Source: DAIDKA01 sp963708865
GTDB lineage: Bacteria; Pseudomonadota; Gammaproteobacteria; Steroidobacterales; Steroidobacteraceae
Length of the DNA stretch: 64,000 bases
Direction: 5' to 3'
Assembly: GCA_963708865.1 (NCBI GenBank)
Contig: CAVPUC010000004.1
Span: 310,001 to 374,000, forward strand
Positions 1 to 9,313 of this stretch are shown piece after piece; position 1 is the stretch's first letter, and every line of letters begins with the position of its first letter. Under the pieces are notes generated by a model. It did not search any database. It was given only the letters and a program-made list of their open reading frames with translations, and was not told where the DNA came from. The translations under genes were made by a program, and so were the position numbers.

Positions 1-438
1 GGAATGCCTTTCAGCGCACCGATCGAACCCGTCAGAACGATCGATGCGCCCTTGCCCAGCAGCGGCAAGGCCTTCTGCACCGTGAAGAACACGCCCTTCA
101 GATTGATGTCATGGAGGGTGTCCCAGTCCTGCTCGGTCACTTTCTCGATGGGCGCAAAGGCGCCGACACCCGCGTTGACAAACAGCACATCGATCCGTGC
201 GAGCTGCGCGGCAAGCTGCGTGAAGAGCGCGCCGATCTGCGCCACATCCCCGATGTCCGAACGCAAGCGCGATGGCGTCGTGGCCGATCTCCTGCGCGGC
301 ACTTTGCAGCGTTTGCGGCGAGCGTCCGGTGATGATCACCTTCGCCCCTTCCGCGGCGAACGCGCGCGCGGCGCTCAATCCAATACCGCTGTTGCCGCCA
401 ATCACGACTACATTCTTGTCTTTGAAACGTTCCGTCAC
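1..438 (-). CDS. SDR-family oxidoreductase (3' end beyond window, frameshifted)
   Basis: Short-chain dehydrogenase/reductase, an NAD(P)-dependent oxidoreductase of unknown substrate. The N-terminus carries the Rossmann glycine motif GGNSGIGL at about residues 14-21, followed by an Ala/Arg-rich cofactor region (ITGRS). Translation starts at a GTG at 438. The frame breaks near 260, where one surplus base fits; in the next frame it continues with NAG (as in VNAG), then a segment ending in SIVLTGSIG, all normal for the family. The catalytic Tyr-x-x-x-Lys would lie beyond position 1. The next gene is divergent. Family assignment is secure, substrate is not. Confidence 0.85.
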
Positions 439-632
439 TTTGCGCCCTCAATCGGTAACGACCGGCAGTATGAGCAATCCCGGGCCGGCGGACCAGACCC
501 GATAAGCAGCTGCGTCAGCAGCGACTCTGCGCTACACTTTATCGGTGTCGGGGAGACCCACACCATCATCGCGTGAGAAGTTGTTGACTGCGGATGGACG
601 CCACCGTCCATGGCGCCCCGGGGGACTTCAAC

Positions 633-1022
633 ATGAAACGCTTTTCAATCATCAGCTGTGTGCCGTTATCACTGCTGTGCCTCACCACAACGGCGCGCGC
701 CCACCACTCCTTCGCCATGTTTGACCGAAGCAAGACGGAAACGATTGCGGGAAACGTCAAGGAGTTCGAACTGATCAATCCGCACGGATGGCTGCGCGTC
801 ATGGTCGCGGATGCCAATGGCGTGCAAAGCGAGTGGTCGCTGGAGTTGGGCGGTGCCGGCCAGCTGGAACGGGTGGGCTGGACGCAGAATGCCGTCCATC
901 CCGGCGATAAGGTGACGGTCGAACTTCATCCGCTGCGGGACGGCTCCTATGGCGGTCAGCTCGTCTCGGTGACCTTGCCGAACGGCAAGGTGCTGGGACA
1001 GCGGCCGCCGCCCGGCGCTTGA
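633..1022 (+). CDS. Exported DUF6152-like protein
   Basis: Small exported protein of about 130 residues. ATG at 633 is preferred over the upstream in-frame ATG at 594 because it begins a typical Sec signal peptide (MKRFSIIS, hydrophobic core, cleavage near ARA-HH). The mature part starts with HHSFAMFD, has an INPHGW motif and ends with a short beta-rich domain and a Pro-rich tail. The HHSFAMFD/NPHGW pattern is what I associate with the DUF6152 family, whose function is unknown. The next gene follows 30 bp downstream and is also exported, so the two may be co-transcribed. Confidence 0.75.
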   Translation: MKRFSIISCVPLSLLCLTTTARAHHSFAMFDRSKTETIAGNVKEFELINPHGWLRVMVADANGVQSEWSLELGGAGQLERVGWTQNAVHPGDKVTVELHPLRDGSYGGQLVSVTLPNGKVLGQRPPPGA

Positions 1023-1052
1023 TCAGAGCCGAATCTGCTTTAGAGGATTTCG

Positions 1053-1770
1053 ATGAAGGCAATCATTGCGATCGTGATCGGCAGCGTGGCTGCTGCCGGT
1101 GGTGGCCGTCGCTCAGGAATGGAAGGCGTATTCCTATCCGGATGCGGGCTTCGCCATCCAGTTTCCCGCCCCGCCGAGCGTGGATAAGGGCACGTTCCGG
1201 AGCGCCGCCGGCGTGTCGCTGCCGATGACGCGCTACTCGGTCAAGCAGGAGCGCAGCATTTACACGTTGAACGTCGTGGACTTCTCGTCGACGAATGCGG
1301 ACGACAAGAGCACGATCGCCGAGGCGGAGAAGTCCTTTGGCGCCTCCGGCAAGGTGACCGTGGCGATCGATGCGCGCGTCAATCGCTCATTCGGACGCGA
1401 GCTGAGTGTTACCGGCACCGACGGCAGCCGCTCGGCCGTCGCGATATTCTTCGTCGGCAAACATCTCTATACGTTGGTCGGCGAGGCATTGCCGCCCAAC
1501 GCCATCGAAAGATCGGGGGATTCAATCCGCTTCCAGGAATCGCTGCAGTTCATCGGCGCCAATGGCGGCTTTGCGGGCTTCGGTGGCTTTGGCGGCGGCC
1601 GCGGCCGCGGCCGCGGCGGCTTCAATCCGCAGGCCCAGTTGGCCTGCGTGGGAAAATCGGCAGGCGACGCTGTGCAGCTGGATACTCCAGGAGGAACGGT
1701 GGCCGCTACCTGCACGCTCGTTGCCCGGCCGAATACCCCGCCTCCGCCACCGCCCGCACCCCCGCCGTAG
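1053..1770 (+). CDS. Exported RG-repeat protein of unknown function (frameshifted signal peptide)
   Basis: No family recognised. ATG at 1053 begins a signal peptide (MKAIIAIVIGSVAAA) that runs out of frame near 1097; removing one G restores VVAVAQEWKAYSYPD and a continuous mature protein of about 215 residues. The middle resembles small lipoprotein-like beta domains (Y-PDAGFAIQFP, later FVGKHLYTLVG). At about 1563-1620 lies a Gly/Arg tract with GFGG and GRGRGRGG repeats, then a cysteine pair region and a Pro-rich C-terminus. A similar RG tract occurs in the exported protein at 13874-14516. Probably co-transcribed with the DUF6152-like gene. Confidence 0.65.
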
Positions 1771-1857
1771 GCTCCAGTCCGGCGGCTTTGGCAGGCGCCG
1801 CAGCGCCCGGCTGGCACCAATCGTAAGCGCTGATACTTCATGTAATAATCCGGCGCT

Positions 1858-2736
1858 ATGAATAAAACCTCAATGGCGGTATTGGTCGGCACGTGCGCGC
1901 TGGCCGTCGCTGCCTGCACCCAGCACCCGGATTCGGAGGCGGGCTCGGGCGCGGTGATCGCACGGGTCGGTGACCAGGTCGTCACCACCTCCGAGTTGGA
2001 CGCGCAATTTCGTGCCGCCCATGTGAGCCCGGATGCGCAGAAGGATCCGGCGACCATCAAACGCATGGTCAACGAACTCGTGCTGCGCAAATACCTGGTT
2101 CAGCAGGCCCTGCGCGCCAAGTTGGACAGTGATTCGGGCGTGCGCGCGGATCTGCTGCAGGCCCGCGAACAACTCTTGGCGAGCACCTATCTCAACCGCA
2201 CGCTGGACAGCAAGCCGGCGACCATGAGCGACATCCAAAATTACATCCGGGCGAATACCGCGAAGTTCAACGACAGGGTGCTGATGACGGTCGACCAAGA
2301 GGTGTTTTCGGGAGCCGACATGGCGGCCATCGCCAACGCCAACAAGAATGCGAGGTCGCTTGATGAGGTGGACAAGAATCTGTCGGCGCTGGGCGTGCCA
2401 CATCACCGCGCCGTGTCCACCGTCAGCGTCGGTGAGTTGAAACCGGATCTCGCCGCAGCGTTGCGGGCGCATAAGGACGGGCTGCTGCTGATGCGGCAGG
2501 GGGACAGCGGCACCTACGCGAAACTCCTCGACGAACAGTCGCAGCCTTTTTCCGGCAAGGCCGCCGACGATCGCGCCCGCGAGGAACTGAAGTCCGAGGC
2601 GATGAAGGCGGAAATCGCCACCGCCTCGACCGCGGCGGCCAAGGAAGTACAGTACGAGGGCGCCTACGCTTCGATGCTGCGCGCCGCGAGCTCCGCACCG
2701 ACGAATTCGGCACCGACACCCGGCAAGGCGAATTAA
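1858..2736 (+). CDS. EpsD-type peptidyl-prolyl cis-trans isomerase lipoprotein
   Basis: Predicted lipoprotein of 292 residues with signal peptide and lipobox ending AVAAC at about residue 20. The body follows the SurA/parvulin-like layout seen in EpsD-family isomerases attached to exopolysaccharide/exosortase loci: a short N-terminal strand (VIARVGDQVVTTSELDAQF), an alpha-helical chaperone-like region (VNELVLRKYLVQQA), then a parvulin-like C-terminal domain (DQEVFSG, VGELKPDLAAAL). The role in periplasmic folding of exported or polysaccharide-export proteins is inferred from the family. No EPS cluster is present here. It converges on the VPEID-type secreted protein across a shared terminator. 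Confidence 0.72.
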   Translation: MNKTSMAVLVGTCALAVAACTQHPDSEAGSGAVIARVGDQVVTTSELDAQFRAAHVSPDAQKDPATIKRMVNELVLRKYLVQQALRAKLDSDSGVRADLLQAREQLLASTYLNRTLDSKPATMSDIQNYIRANTAKFNDRVLMTVDQEVFSGADMAAIANANKNARSLDEVDKNLSALGVPHHRAVSTVSVGELKPDLAAALRAHKDGLLLMRQGDSGTYAKLLDEQSQPFSGKAADDRAREELKSEAMKAEIATASTAAAKEVQYEGAYASMLRAASSAPTNSAPTPGKAN

Positions 2737-2769
2737 ACTCGCCGTTTACCCATTCTCGAGGCCCGAATG

Positions 2770-2796
2770 AAAACGCCCGCATCGTGCGGGCGTTTT
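2770..2796 (+). terminator. Rho-independent terminator, probably bidirectional
   Basis: A perfect 12-bp inverted repeat (AAAACGCCCGCA / TGCGGGCGTTTT) with a 3-base loop TCG. It is flanked by an A-run on one side and a T-run on the other, so it can work in both directions. It sits 34 bp after the EpsD-like stop codon and 34 bp after the corrected stop of the convergent secreted-protein gene, exactly where both transcripts should end. Confidence 0.9.
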
Positions 2797-2829
2797 CATA
2801 TTTCAGCCGGTCGTCTCTCGACTTTACCT

Positions 2830-3688
2830 TCAGGCAGCGAGGCGATGACCGGGGCGGCGACCACGCATGACTGCAATGGCACCCAACAACAAGATCAAGG
2901 CGGCAGGCGCGGAGCCGGCATCAATCTCTGGAGCACCGGCTGGAGCTGTAGGCCCCGTCGGCGCGGTCGTCACCCCCGAGCGTGGTGATACTGAATGTCA
3001 GCCCTGACTGGCTCTGATTGATGTCCACAAAGAACAAATCGAAGGTGTGATTGCCCGCGCTGACCGAGGGCGTCGTGCAGGGCACACTGGTTGAACCATG
3101 GACACCGCCATCGCTGCACACTAACTGTCCATCGATGTACGCGAAGGCCATATCGTCCGAGCCGATGTTGAAGGCAAGCGTCTCGGTAGCCGGCGCATCA
3201 ATGGTTCCAGAAAGCATCGCTGCCTGATAGCCGGCAGTCCCGCCGTCGCCCGATGTGCCCGTACCATTTGGCGGGAAAAAATTTGACCCCACGTTGAATG
3301 GGAGACTCGTGGTGGTAGCCAGTGTTTGGGTGACGTACGGATTCGCCGTCGGGTCCCAGTAGGTGATCTCACCGGTGGAAGCGAGCACGTTGACGTTGGG
3401 TGTCGTTCCTCCGGATGGAAAGCCGGGTGCCTGCGACGAGGAGAAACAACCGGTGGTACAACCGTACTGCATCAAATTAAGCACCGGTAGGCCGTCCGGT
3501 CCGAGGGCGTTCTCCACTTCGTTGGTGAAGGTTCCGAACGCCAGATGATTCGCGTCGGGATCGTTGGACGCAATGGTGTAGTAAGTGATATCCAACGATT
3601 GGGCCTGCGATGCCAGCGGCGCAAACAGCGCTGCGAGCATGCCGAGCGCCAGCATGTGACGGAGTCTTTGTAGAGCTGAAGTCGACAT
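2830..3688 (-). CDS. Secreted fibro-slime/PA14-like protein with hidden VPEID/PEP-CTERM-type sorting signal (frameshifted)
   Basis: Secreted protein with a signal peptide (LAALFAPLASQAQS). The C-terminal half has the fibro-slime/PA14-type calcium-dependent fold signature: DMAFAYIDGQLVCSDGGVHG followed by AGNHTFDLFFVD. As read, the frame runs off near 2985; removing one G from a run of five restores a tail with the motif APEIDAGSAP, a hydrophobic helix (ALILLLGAIAVM), an Arg cluster (RGRR) and a stop at 2830. That tripartite tail is the layout of exosortase-type sorting signals and the PEID core matches the VPEID-CTERM variant. A strong Shine-Dalgarno (AAGGAGA) precedes the ATG at 3688. The protein is probably cell-surface or matrix associated (inference). 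Confidence 0.78.
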
Positions 3689-5747
3689 CTCCCGGTCTCC
3701 TTATAAATTAATCTTTTTTCCCAGCAGCTGCGCTCAGCGCAGGCGTCGCGTCCGAAAATTTTAAGTCCCTTCCTGCCTTCTCTGTATATTTTGTTTGTCT
3801 AACAGGCCGCCATTCATCGGGCAACCATATGAAGTCGCTTGTTAGATAGTACTAATCTACAAGCTGAAATTGTCGCCGATGTGACACATGCCGCGCGCGC
3901 AATCCATTCATGCATGCACTGCAGCATGGGATTCTGCGCCGTGGCGCTGGTGCTCTTTCGAGAACCTTACCGAAAACCCTGAAGGTGGCACCGCATCACA
4001 GCTGGTTCAGTCTTTTCGCGAGCAGGTCAAAGGTTGTTCGTCACGCCGGTGGCGCGTTCGATTTCTGCGCGCGCCTCAGAAAGCCTGCCGAGCTTCATCA
4101 GTAGATCGCCGTGAACCTTTGGAAAGAGGGTTATCCGCCCAGCGATGCGCTCACGCACTCTGAGCCTGGTCGAGATGCTAAGGCCGGTGGCGTTCGCGCC
4201 GGCTTTGCTCGCCTGCGTATCTCACCTGGGTCCGTTCCTTACAGCCCACCGTGCACGTCATTGCACAATTGAGCCTTCATCGTATCGGCACGTTGGTCCC
4301 GCGCCGCGTCGTTATCAGGCCGGCGCAATCGGCGCAGGACTAACCAGGCGCGCTGTCCTCTCTCAACCCCGCCATCAATTCCGGCTTCAAGAATCCGTCA
4401 GCATCTAGAGACCGCTCGTCGACTTCGTAAGCTCGATCCTCCAGAACTTCGAGCTTAAGGCGCAGCAGTACATCCCGCAGTGCCGGCCGCTTCGTGATCG
4501 GGAAATTGTCTGCCGCTATGTCGTAGCCGCGCCCGTGGTAGACCTTGACGATCGCCATAGATGATTCCTTTTTTCGACATGGCTACAGCCGCGAAGCTGT
4601 TGCCGTAGGCAACCCACGGGCCGGAAAGCCGTTTAATTCTTCGTTGTGGCCGCAAAGGCGTGAATTTCTATTCATCGCGACTCCTTTCATGGAGAACGGA
4701 TATGGCGCCAGACCTCTGACATCGAAATCGTGGCGAGTCCGAGCGCTGCGGCAATGATGCCCCCAGTTCGAAAGGATGCGGGCGCGGGGAACCAAATATG
4801 AAATCTTGTCACAAATAGTGGTTTTGACTCCATGATGGTAACGAGTTGATCGGAGGTGTAATGGATCGTCAGACCAAATGCTGCATATGCCGAGCAAAAT
4901 TAGCAGCAATCCACCGCGCGAAAGATCACGGGGAGCGACTCGGACAAAGCTGCCAGCCGAAATCGCGTGAGAAGCGTCAACATCTGCGTACTGGAGCATT
5001 GCCAATGAGGGCCGTCAAATTACGGGCTGCTATCCTGTGCGTTGGACACCCTACACCTCTCGACCCTCGGCATCCTCGCCCCGCACTTGCTGCATTTCAA
5101 GCGCGTGCTTGGTATAGCGCCGCACCAGTCTCGCTGGCTAACTGCACCCAATGGTGCGGCAACTGGCGATGATGTCCGCACGCGCAACCTGCGACCGCTG
5201 CGAAGTAGAAAAAGAAGCCCTTTATGGACCTCATCTTCGAACCTAACTTCGGCGGGGTAAACTTCTACACTGTCGATGCTACCGGGCACGTGGACTGAAG
5301 TGGCGCCCCCGTCAGCACCTGAGGGTTGACCCAGGAATGGCTGGATCGGGATTGACCTTGCTTGCTGGGTTGTTGGCCGTGGTTCGCGGCAGGAACCGCA
5401 GAGGCGCATAGGCTGCGTAACCGCCTGCTCAAAACGCTGGGATTGCGGCACCAATTATTTCGACCCCATCGGGCAGTTTCACCGTCGCCTCAATCTGGTA
5501 GCTGCCGGCCCTCTGACAAACGGCACGATGTCTCGATCTCTTCGCCGGGCTCTAACGCGGCCTCTTCATAGTGCTCTGACTTGCGGTGCACCCTTTTCGC
5601 CATTTCTGGCGAAACTCAAAACGGTGTTCCCACGAGCTAGCGGCTGGCGGCGGCGAATGGTCGCGAACACGCAAACGCATGATTTTTAGGTGTTTTATTG
5701 GATCTGGCGTCTAGCCCCGACGGGGCGAATGGCGGCGGATGGGTAAA
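3689..5747. other. Gene-poor 2-kb region
   Basis: About 2.06 kb with visibly lower GC in its first part (A/T-rich runs at 3700-3860) and no long coding frame. The only convincing gene is a 72-codon reading frame at 4340-4558. On the minus strand around 5040-5110 a short stretch reads LKCSKCGARM, a Cys-x-x-Cys knuckle that may be a remnant of a decayed gene; nothing around it extends this. I see no transposase, inverted repeats of an IS, or CRISPR array. A 13-bp hairpin (GCCCC-GAC-GGGGC) at 5714-5726 lies downstream of tRNA-Lys but has no T-run, so I do not call it a terminator. Confidence 0.6.
4340..4558 (-). CDS. Small hypothetical protein
   Basis: A 72-residue reading frame inside an otherwise empty region. 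The amino-acid usage looks like a real protein (MAIVKVYHGRGYD, a leucine-rich helix DVLLRLKLEVLED, acidic C-terminal part), and a Shine-Dalgarno-like AAAGGAA lies 7 bases before the ATG at 4558. No signal peptide, membrane segment or known motif. I do not recognise the family. It could also be the 5' part of a longer gene broken by one of the many indels in this window. Confidence 0.5.
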   Translation of the reverse strand: MAIVKVYHGRGYDIAADNFPITKRPALRDVLLRLKLEVLEDRAYEVDERSLDADGFLKPELMAGLREDSAPG

Positions 5748-5823
5748 TGGTGGGCCGTGTAGGGATCGAACCTACGACCAAGAGATTAAGAGTCTCCTGC
5801 TCTACCAGCTGAGCTAACGGCCC
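5748..5823 (-). tRNA. tRNA-Lys (CTT)
   Basis: Full cloverleaf of 76 bases including an encoded CCA end. The acceptor stem is GGGCCGT/ACGGCCC. The anticodon loop is CTCTTAA with a five-pair stem, giving anticodon CTT. The T-arm reads GGTTCGATCC. It is the last gene of a four-tRNA cluster. Confidence 0.97.
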
Positions 5824-5898
5824 TGATTTTTCTGTCGGCCACCCGTTGGATGGGGCGGCGATTCTAGCTGAACTTGCCGGCGTCCGGGCAAGCCAAAT

Positions 5899-5974
5899 TG
5901 GGGTGGACGATGGGACTCGAACCCACGACGGCCGGGATCACAACCCGGGGCTCTACCAACTGAGCTACGTCCAC
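5899..5974 (-). tRNA. tRNA-His (GTG)
   Basis: 76-base cloverleaf with encoded CCA. The acceptor stem is GTGGACG/CGTCCAC and the anticodon loop TTGTGAT gives GTG. The template base before the 5' end (5975) encodes G, consistent with the G-1 nucleotide unique to tRNA-His, pairing with the C before CCA. Confidence 0.97.
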
Positions 5975-6009
5975 CATCGAAACCCATGTCCGCACACGTC
6001 CGCGCCAGT

Positions 6010-6085
6010 TGGCGCGCCCGGCAGGAATCGAACCTGCGACCCTCGGCTTAGAAGGCCGATGCTCTATCCGCTGAGCTACGGGCGC
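6010..6085 (-). tRNA. tRNA-Arg (TCT)
   Basis: 76-base cloverleaf with encoded CCA. The acceptor stem is GCGCCCG/CGGGCGC. The anticodon loop CTTCTAA gives TCT, which reads AGA/AGG codons. The T-arm GGTTCGATTCC is canonical. Confidence 0.97.
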
Positions 6086-6135
6086 GCAGCAAGTCTGCGA
6101 CATCGCCTCGGGTCCACGTCCGGATCCAGCACTAC

Positions 6136-6212
<77 letters not shown>

Positions 6213-6213
6213 C

Positions 6214-6232
6214 CCGACCGACCGACCGACCG
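6214..6232. repeat. Tetranucleotide tandem repeat (CCGA)n
   Basis: Four and three-quarter copies of CCGA directly upstream of the mature 5' end of tRNA-Pro, in the predicted leader of the tRNA precursor. Short, so it may simply be slippage. Confidence 0.85.
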
Positions 6233-6279
6233 CGGACCCTCACGGACTATACCTTCAGGACCCTGGCAGCGGGGCCGGG

Positions 6280-6308
6280 ATGATACGGAGGGGGCAGCGA
6301 CCCGTCAA
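6280..6308 (-). promoter_or_regulatory. Sigma-70 promoter of the tRNA cluster
   Basis: Reading on the minus strand: TTGACG, a 17-base spacer, then TATCAT, followed by a very GC-rich discriminator (CCCGGCCCCG). This matches five of six consensus bases in each box with ideal spacing. The GC-rich discriminator is the hallmark of stringently controlled stable-RNA promoters. The predicted start lies about 60 bases before tRNA-Pro. The boxes are seen directly; the regulation is inference. Confidence 0.75.
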
Positions 6309-6320
6309 TTTACCTGGGCC

Positions 6321-7758
6321 TTAAGCCCGGCGCCACTCGGTCCGGCCACCGGGACGGTCCTCCAGGATGACGCCCTGGGCCGCCAGCTGGTCGCGGATCC
6401 GGTCGGCTTCCTTGAAGTCCTTGTGCTTGCGGGCCTGCAACCGCTTGACGATCAGCGCCTCGATAGCGGCGTCCTCGAGGGCCGCCGGGATCGCCGCATG
6501 GTCCGCGGACGGCGGCCTCCTCGTCTTCCACGGCGGGCGTGCGCAGCCGCGCCCACTCCTCGGCGGGCAGCTGCGCGATGCCCAGCACCGCGGCCAGCAC
6601 CCGCAATTCGGCCGCGATCTGACCGGCGGCGAGCAGCCTGCCCTCGCGCTTGGCCACGTTCAGGTCACGCGTCATGGTCTGCAGCACCGCGACGGCCTCC
6701 GGCGTATTGAAGTCATCGTCCATGGCGGCCCGGAACGCTTCGGTGTAGCGGGAGACCGGCGCCGGCTGCGCCGGCTCGATCTCGCGCAGTGCGCTGTAGA
6801 TGCGCTCGAGCGCGGCGGTGGCCTGGGTCAGCTGCTCGAGGCTGTAAGTGACCGGGCCACGATAGTGGCTTGAGACCACGAAGTACCGGATCACCTCCGC
6901 ATGCCGTACCCGCTTGAGCGCCTCGACGATGGTGAAGGAGTTGCCCAATGACTTGGACATCTTCTCGCCATCGCGGGTCAGGAACCCATTGTGCATCCAC
7001 AAGCCGCGCGAAGCCGTCACCGCTTGCGGCGCAGGACTGCGCGATCTCGTTCTCATGGTGCGGGAACTTCAGGTCCATGCCGCCACCGTGGATGTCAAAG
7101 CGCGTGCCGAGCAGGGCCTCGGACATGGTCGAGCATTCGATGTGCCAGCCCGGCCGGCCCGCGCCCCACGGCGAGGGCCAGGACGGTTCGCCGGGCTTCG
7201 CCATCTTCCACAGCACGAAGTCCAGCGGATCACGCTTCGTGGCATCCACCGCCACCCGCTCCCCGGCGACAGCTCCTCGAGGCGCTCCCCGGAGAGGGCG
7301 CCGTAGGCCTCAAACTTGCGTACCGAGAACATCACGTCGCCGCCCTCCGACACGTACGCATAATCCTTGGCGATGAGCCGCGCCGTAAGCTCGATCATGC
7401 CGGGCACGTAGGCGGTCGCCCGCGGTTCATGGTCCGGCCGCAGGATGCCCAAGGCATCGTAGTCACGGTGCATGAAAGCGATGAAGCGCTCGGTGAAGGT
7501 GTCGATCGGCTCGTTGCGCTCCGCCGCCCGCTTGATGATCTTGTCATCGATGTCGGTGATGTTGCGGACAAAGGTGACGGCAAAACCGCTGTACGTGAGG
7601 TAGCGGCGCACCACATCGAAGGCGATCTTGGAGCGCGCATGGCCCATATGGCACAAGTCATAGACCGTGTCGCCGCACACGTACATGCCAATGCGGCCGG
7701 GCTTGAGCGGCTGCAGGTCTTCCTTCTGCCGCGTCATCGAGTTGAAGATGCGAATCAT
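6321..7758 (-). CDS. cysS: Cysteine--tRNA ligase (three frameshifts)
   Basis: Class I aminoacyl-tRNA synthetase that charges tRNA-Cys. Seen across three frames: the N-terminal MYVCGDTVYD with a zinc-ligand Cys, the HIGH-type motif CHMGHAR, the zinc-site WHIECS and FPHHENE, the KMSKS loop (GEKMSKSLGNS) and the C-terminal anticodon-binding helices (AMDDDFNTPEA, HKDFKEADRIRDQL). Breaks lie near 7265, 7020 and 6510. Restored length is about 479 residues, normal for the family. It starts 9 bp after the gltX stop, so the two synthetases form an operon, with the tRNA cluster just downstream. An essential gene broken three times is strong evidence for sequencing indels. Confidence 0.93.
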
Positions 7759-7767
7759 CTGACTAGG

Positions 7768-9211
7768 TTACGCGAACCGCGCCAGCCGCGCCTGCGCCGA
7801 ACCTTCGGGCATGGCACGCAGCAGCGGTGCCAGTTCCGGCCCATGACTCTGGCCGGTCAGTGCGATGCGCAGCGGCTGGTACAGCGCCTTGCCCTTCGAC
7901 CCGGTCGCCATGGCCGTCGCGGCTGCGATCGCCTTGAAGTCTCCGGGCGTGGCCCGCTCCGCCTGCGCCGCGACGGCAAAGAAGGACTTGCCGGCCGCAT
8001 CCATCACGGCCTGTTCCGCCGCGCCGATGGCCGGCGGGCCGCCGCACACGATCTCGCGCCACTCGCGGGCATCCTCGGGCAGCACGACATTGGGTCGCAC
8101 CGCCTCGATGAAGGCCGCACGCCGCGGCGCAGTCAGCTCCGCCGGGATCTGTGATCCGAGCCACTGCCCGACCTCATCCTGGGACATCTGTTTGACGGCT
8201 TCCTTCTGCCAGGTGCGCAGCTGCGCCTCATCAAAATGGGCCGGCGCACGGCCCAGATGCGCGGGATCAAAGGCTCGCGCCATGGCGGGAAGATCCAGCA
8301 AACCGTTCTCGGAAGTGGAGTGCCCGAGCCGGAACAGATGGTTGCAGAGCGCGGCCGCGGTGAATCCCTGTTCACGGTATTCGCGCACCGTGGTCGCGCC
8401 ATGGCGCTTGGAGAGTTTCGCGCCATCGGCGCCGACGAGTAGCGCCACATGACCGTACTGCGGCACCGGCAGGCCAAGGGCCGCAAGGATCAAGATCTGG
8501 CGCGGCGAGTTGGTCAGATGGTCCTCACCGCGCAGCACGTGGGTGATGCCCATCGCGCCATCATCCACCGCATTGCTGAAGAAGAACGCGGCGGAGCCGT
8601 CGGCACGGCGCACGATGAAATCACCGATGTCATCGCTCAAGAAACACTGCGCGCCGCGCACGAAGTCCACGAACTCGACCCGCTCGCCCGCGGGCACCCG
8701 AAAACGCAGGGTCGGGGCCAGCCCCGCGGCGCGTTTGGCGGCGCGCTGCGCCGGGGTGAGATCCCGGCAGGTGCCCGCATAGCGCGGTGGCCGGCCCGCG
8801 GCGATCTGGGATTTGCGGGACACTTCCAGCTCCAGCGCCGTGCAGTAACACTCGTACAGCCGGTCCTGCCGCTCAAGGGTCGCAAAGTACTCCTCGTAGA
8901 GCGCCACACGCTGTGACTGCCGATAGGGCCCCCGCCCATCCTCGCGGCCGGGACCGGCGTCCCAGTCAAGGCCCAGCCAGATCAGATCCTGCTGCTGCGC
9001 GCGGACAAACTCCTCGCTGCTGCGGGCCGCGTCGGTATCCTCGATGCGCAGCACGAAGCGTCCGCCGGTACGCCGGGCCAAGCAGGAAGCTGAACAGGGC
9101 CGTGCGGGCATTGCCGATATGCAGGTGGCCGCTTGGGCTGGGCGCGAAGCGCGTTACCGTGTCCGCCTGGGCCGCCAGGGCGAGCGCCGCCCGATCGAGG
9201 TTCTCAGTCAT
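7768..9211 (-). CDS. gltX: Glutamate--tRNA ligase (one frameshift)
   Basis: Class I synthetase for tRNA-Glu, about 481 residues when restored. ATG at 9211 begins MTENLDRAAL and leads into RFAPSPSGHLHIGNART with the HIGH motif. One indel near 9076 separates this from GGRFVLRIEDTD. The zinc-binding insertion has CYC and GTCRDL cysteines. The KMSKS-type loop reads KLSKRHG and the C-terminal anticodon-binding domain is complete. Whether it charges only tRNA-Glu or also tRNA-Gln cannot be told from the sequence. Divergent from the cyclophilin gene and followed by cysS. Confidence 0.94.
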
Positions 9212-9313
9212 GGAGATGATTTTACGATGAAATGGAGCGGCCCTTGAAACACCGCCGAGGGACGGCGGTCCAATTGCTAGAATCCACCCTCCAGATCCGG
9301 ATAGACGAAGTAA

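Noticed and set aside
5020..5454. A 144-codon minus-strand frame with a CSKCG knuckle
   Set aside because: Only about ten residues look protein-like; no start site, no domain, surroundings look random. Mentioned only as a possible remnant.
5714..5726. Hairpin after tRNA-Lys as a terminator
   Set aside because: Stem is GC-rich but no T-run follows on the minus strand.
3689..5747. Insertion sequence or CRISPR array in the gene-poor region
   Set aside because: No transposase motif, terminal inverted repeats, target duplications or regularly spaced repeats could be seen by eye.
6991..8154. A 387-codon plus-strand frame across cysS and gltX
   Set aside because: Antisense shadow rich in Arg/His/Ala with no domain; cysS and gltX are certain on the other strand.
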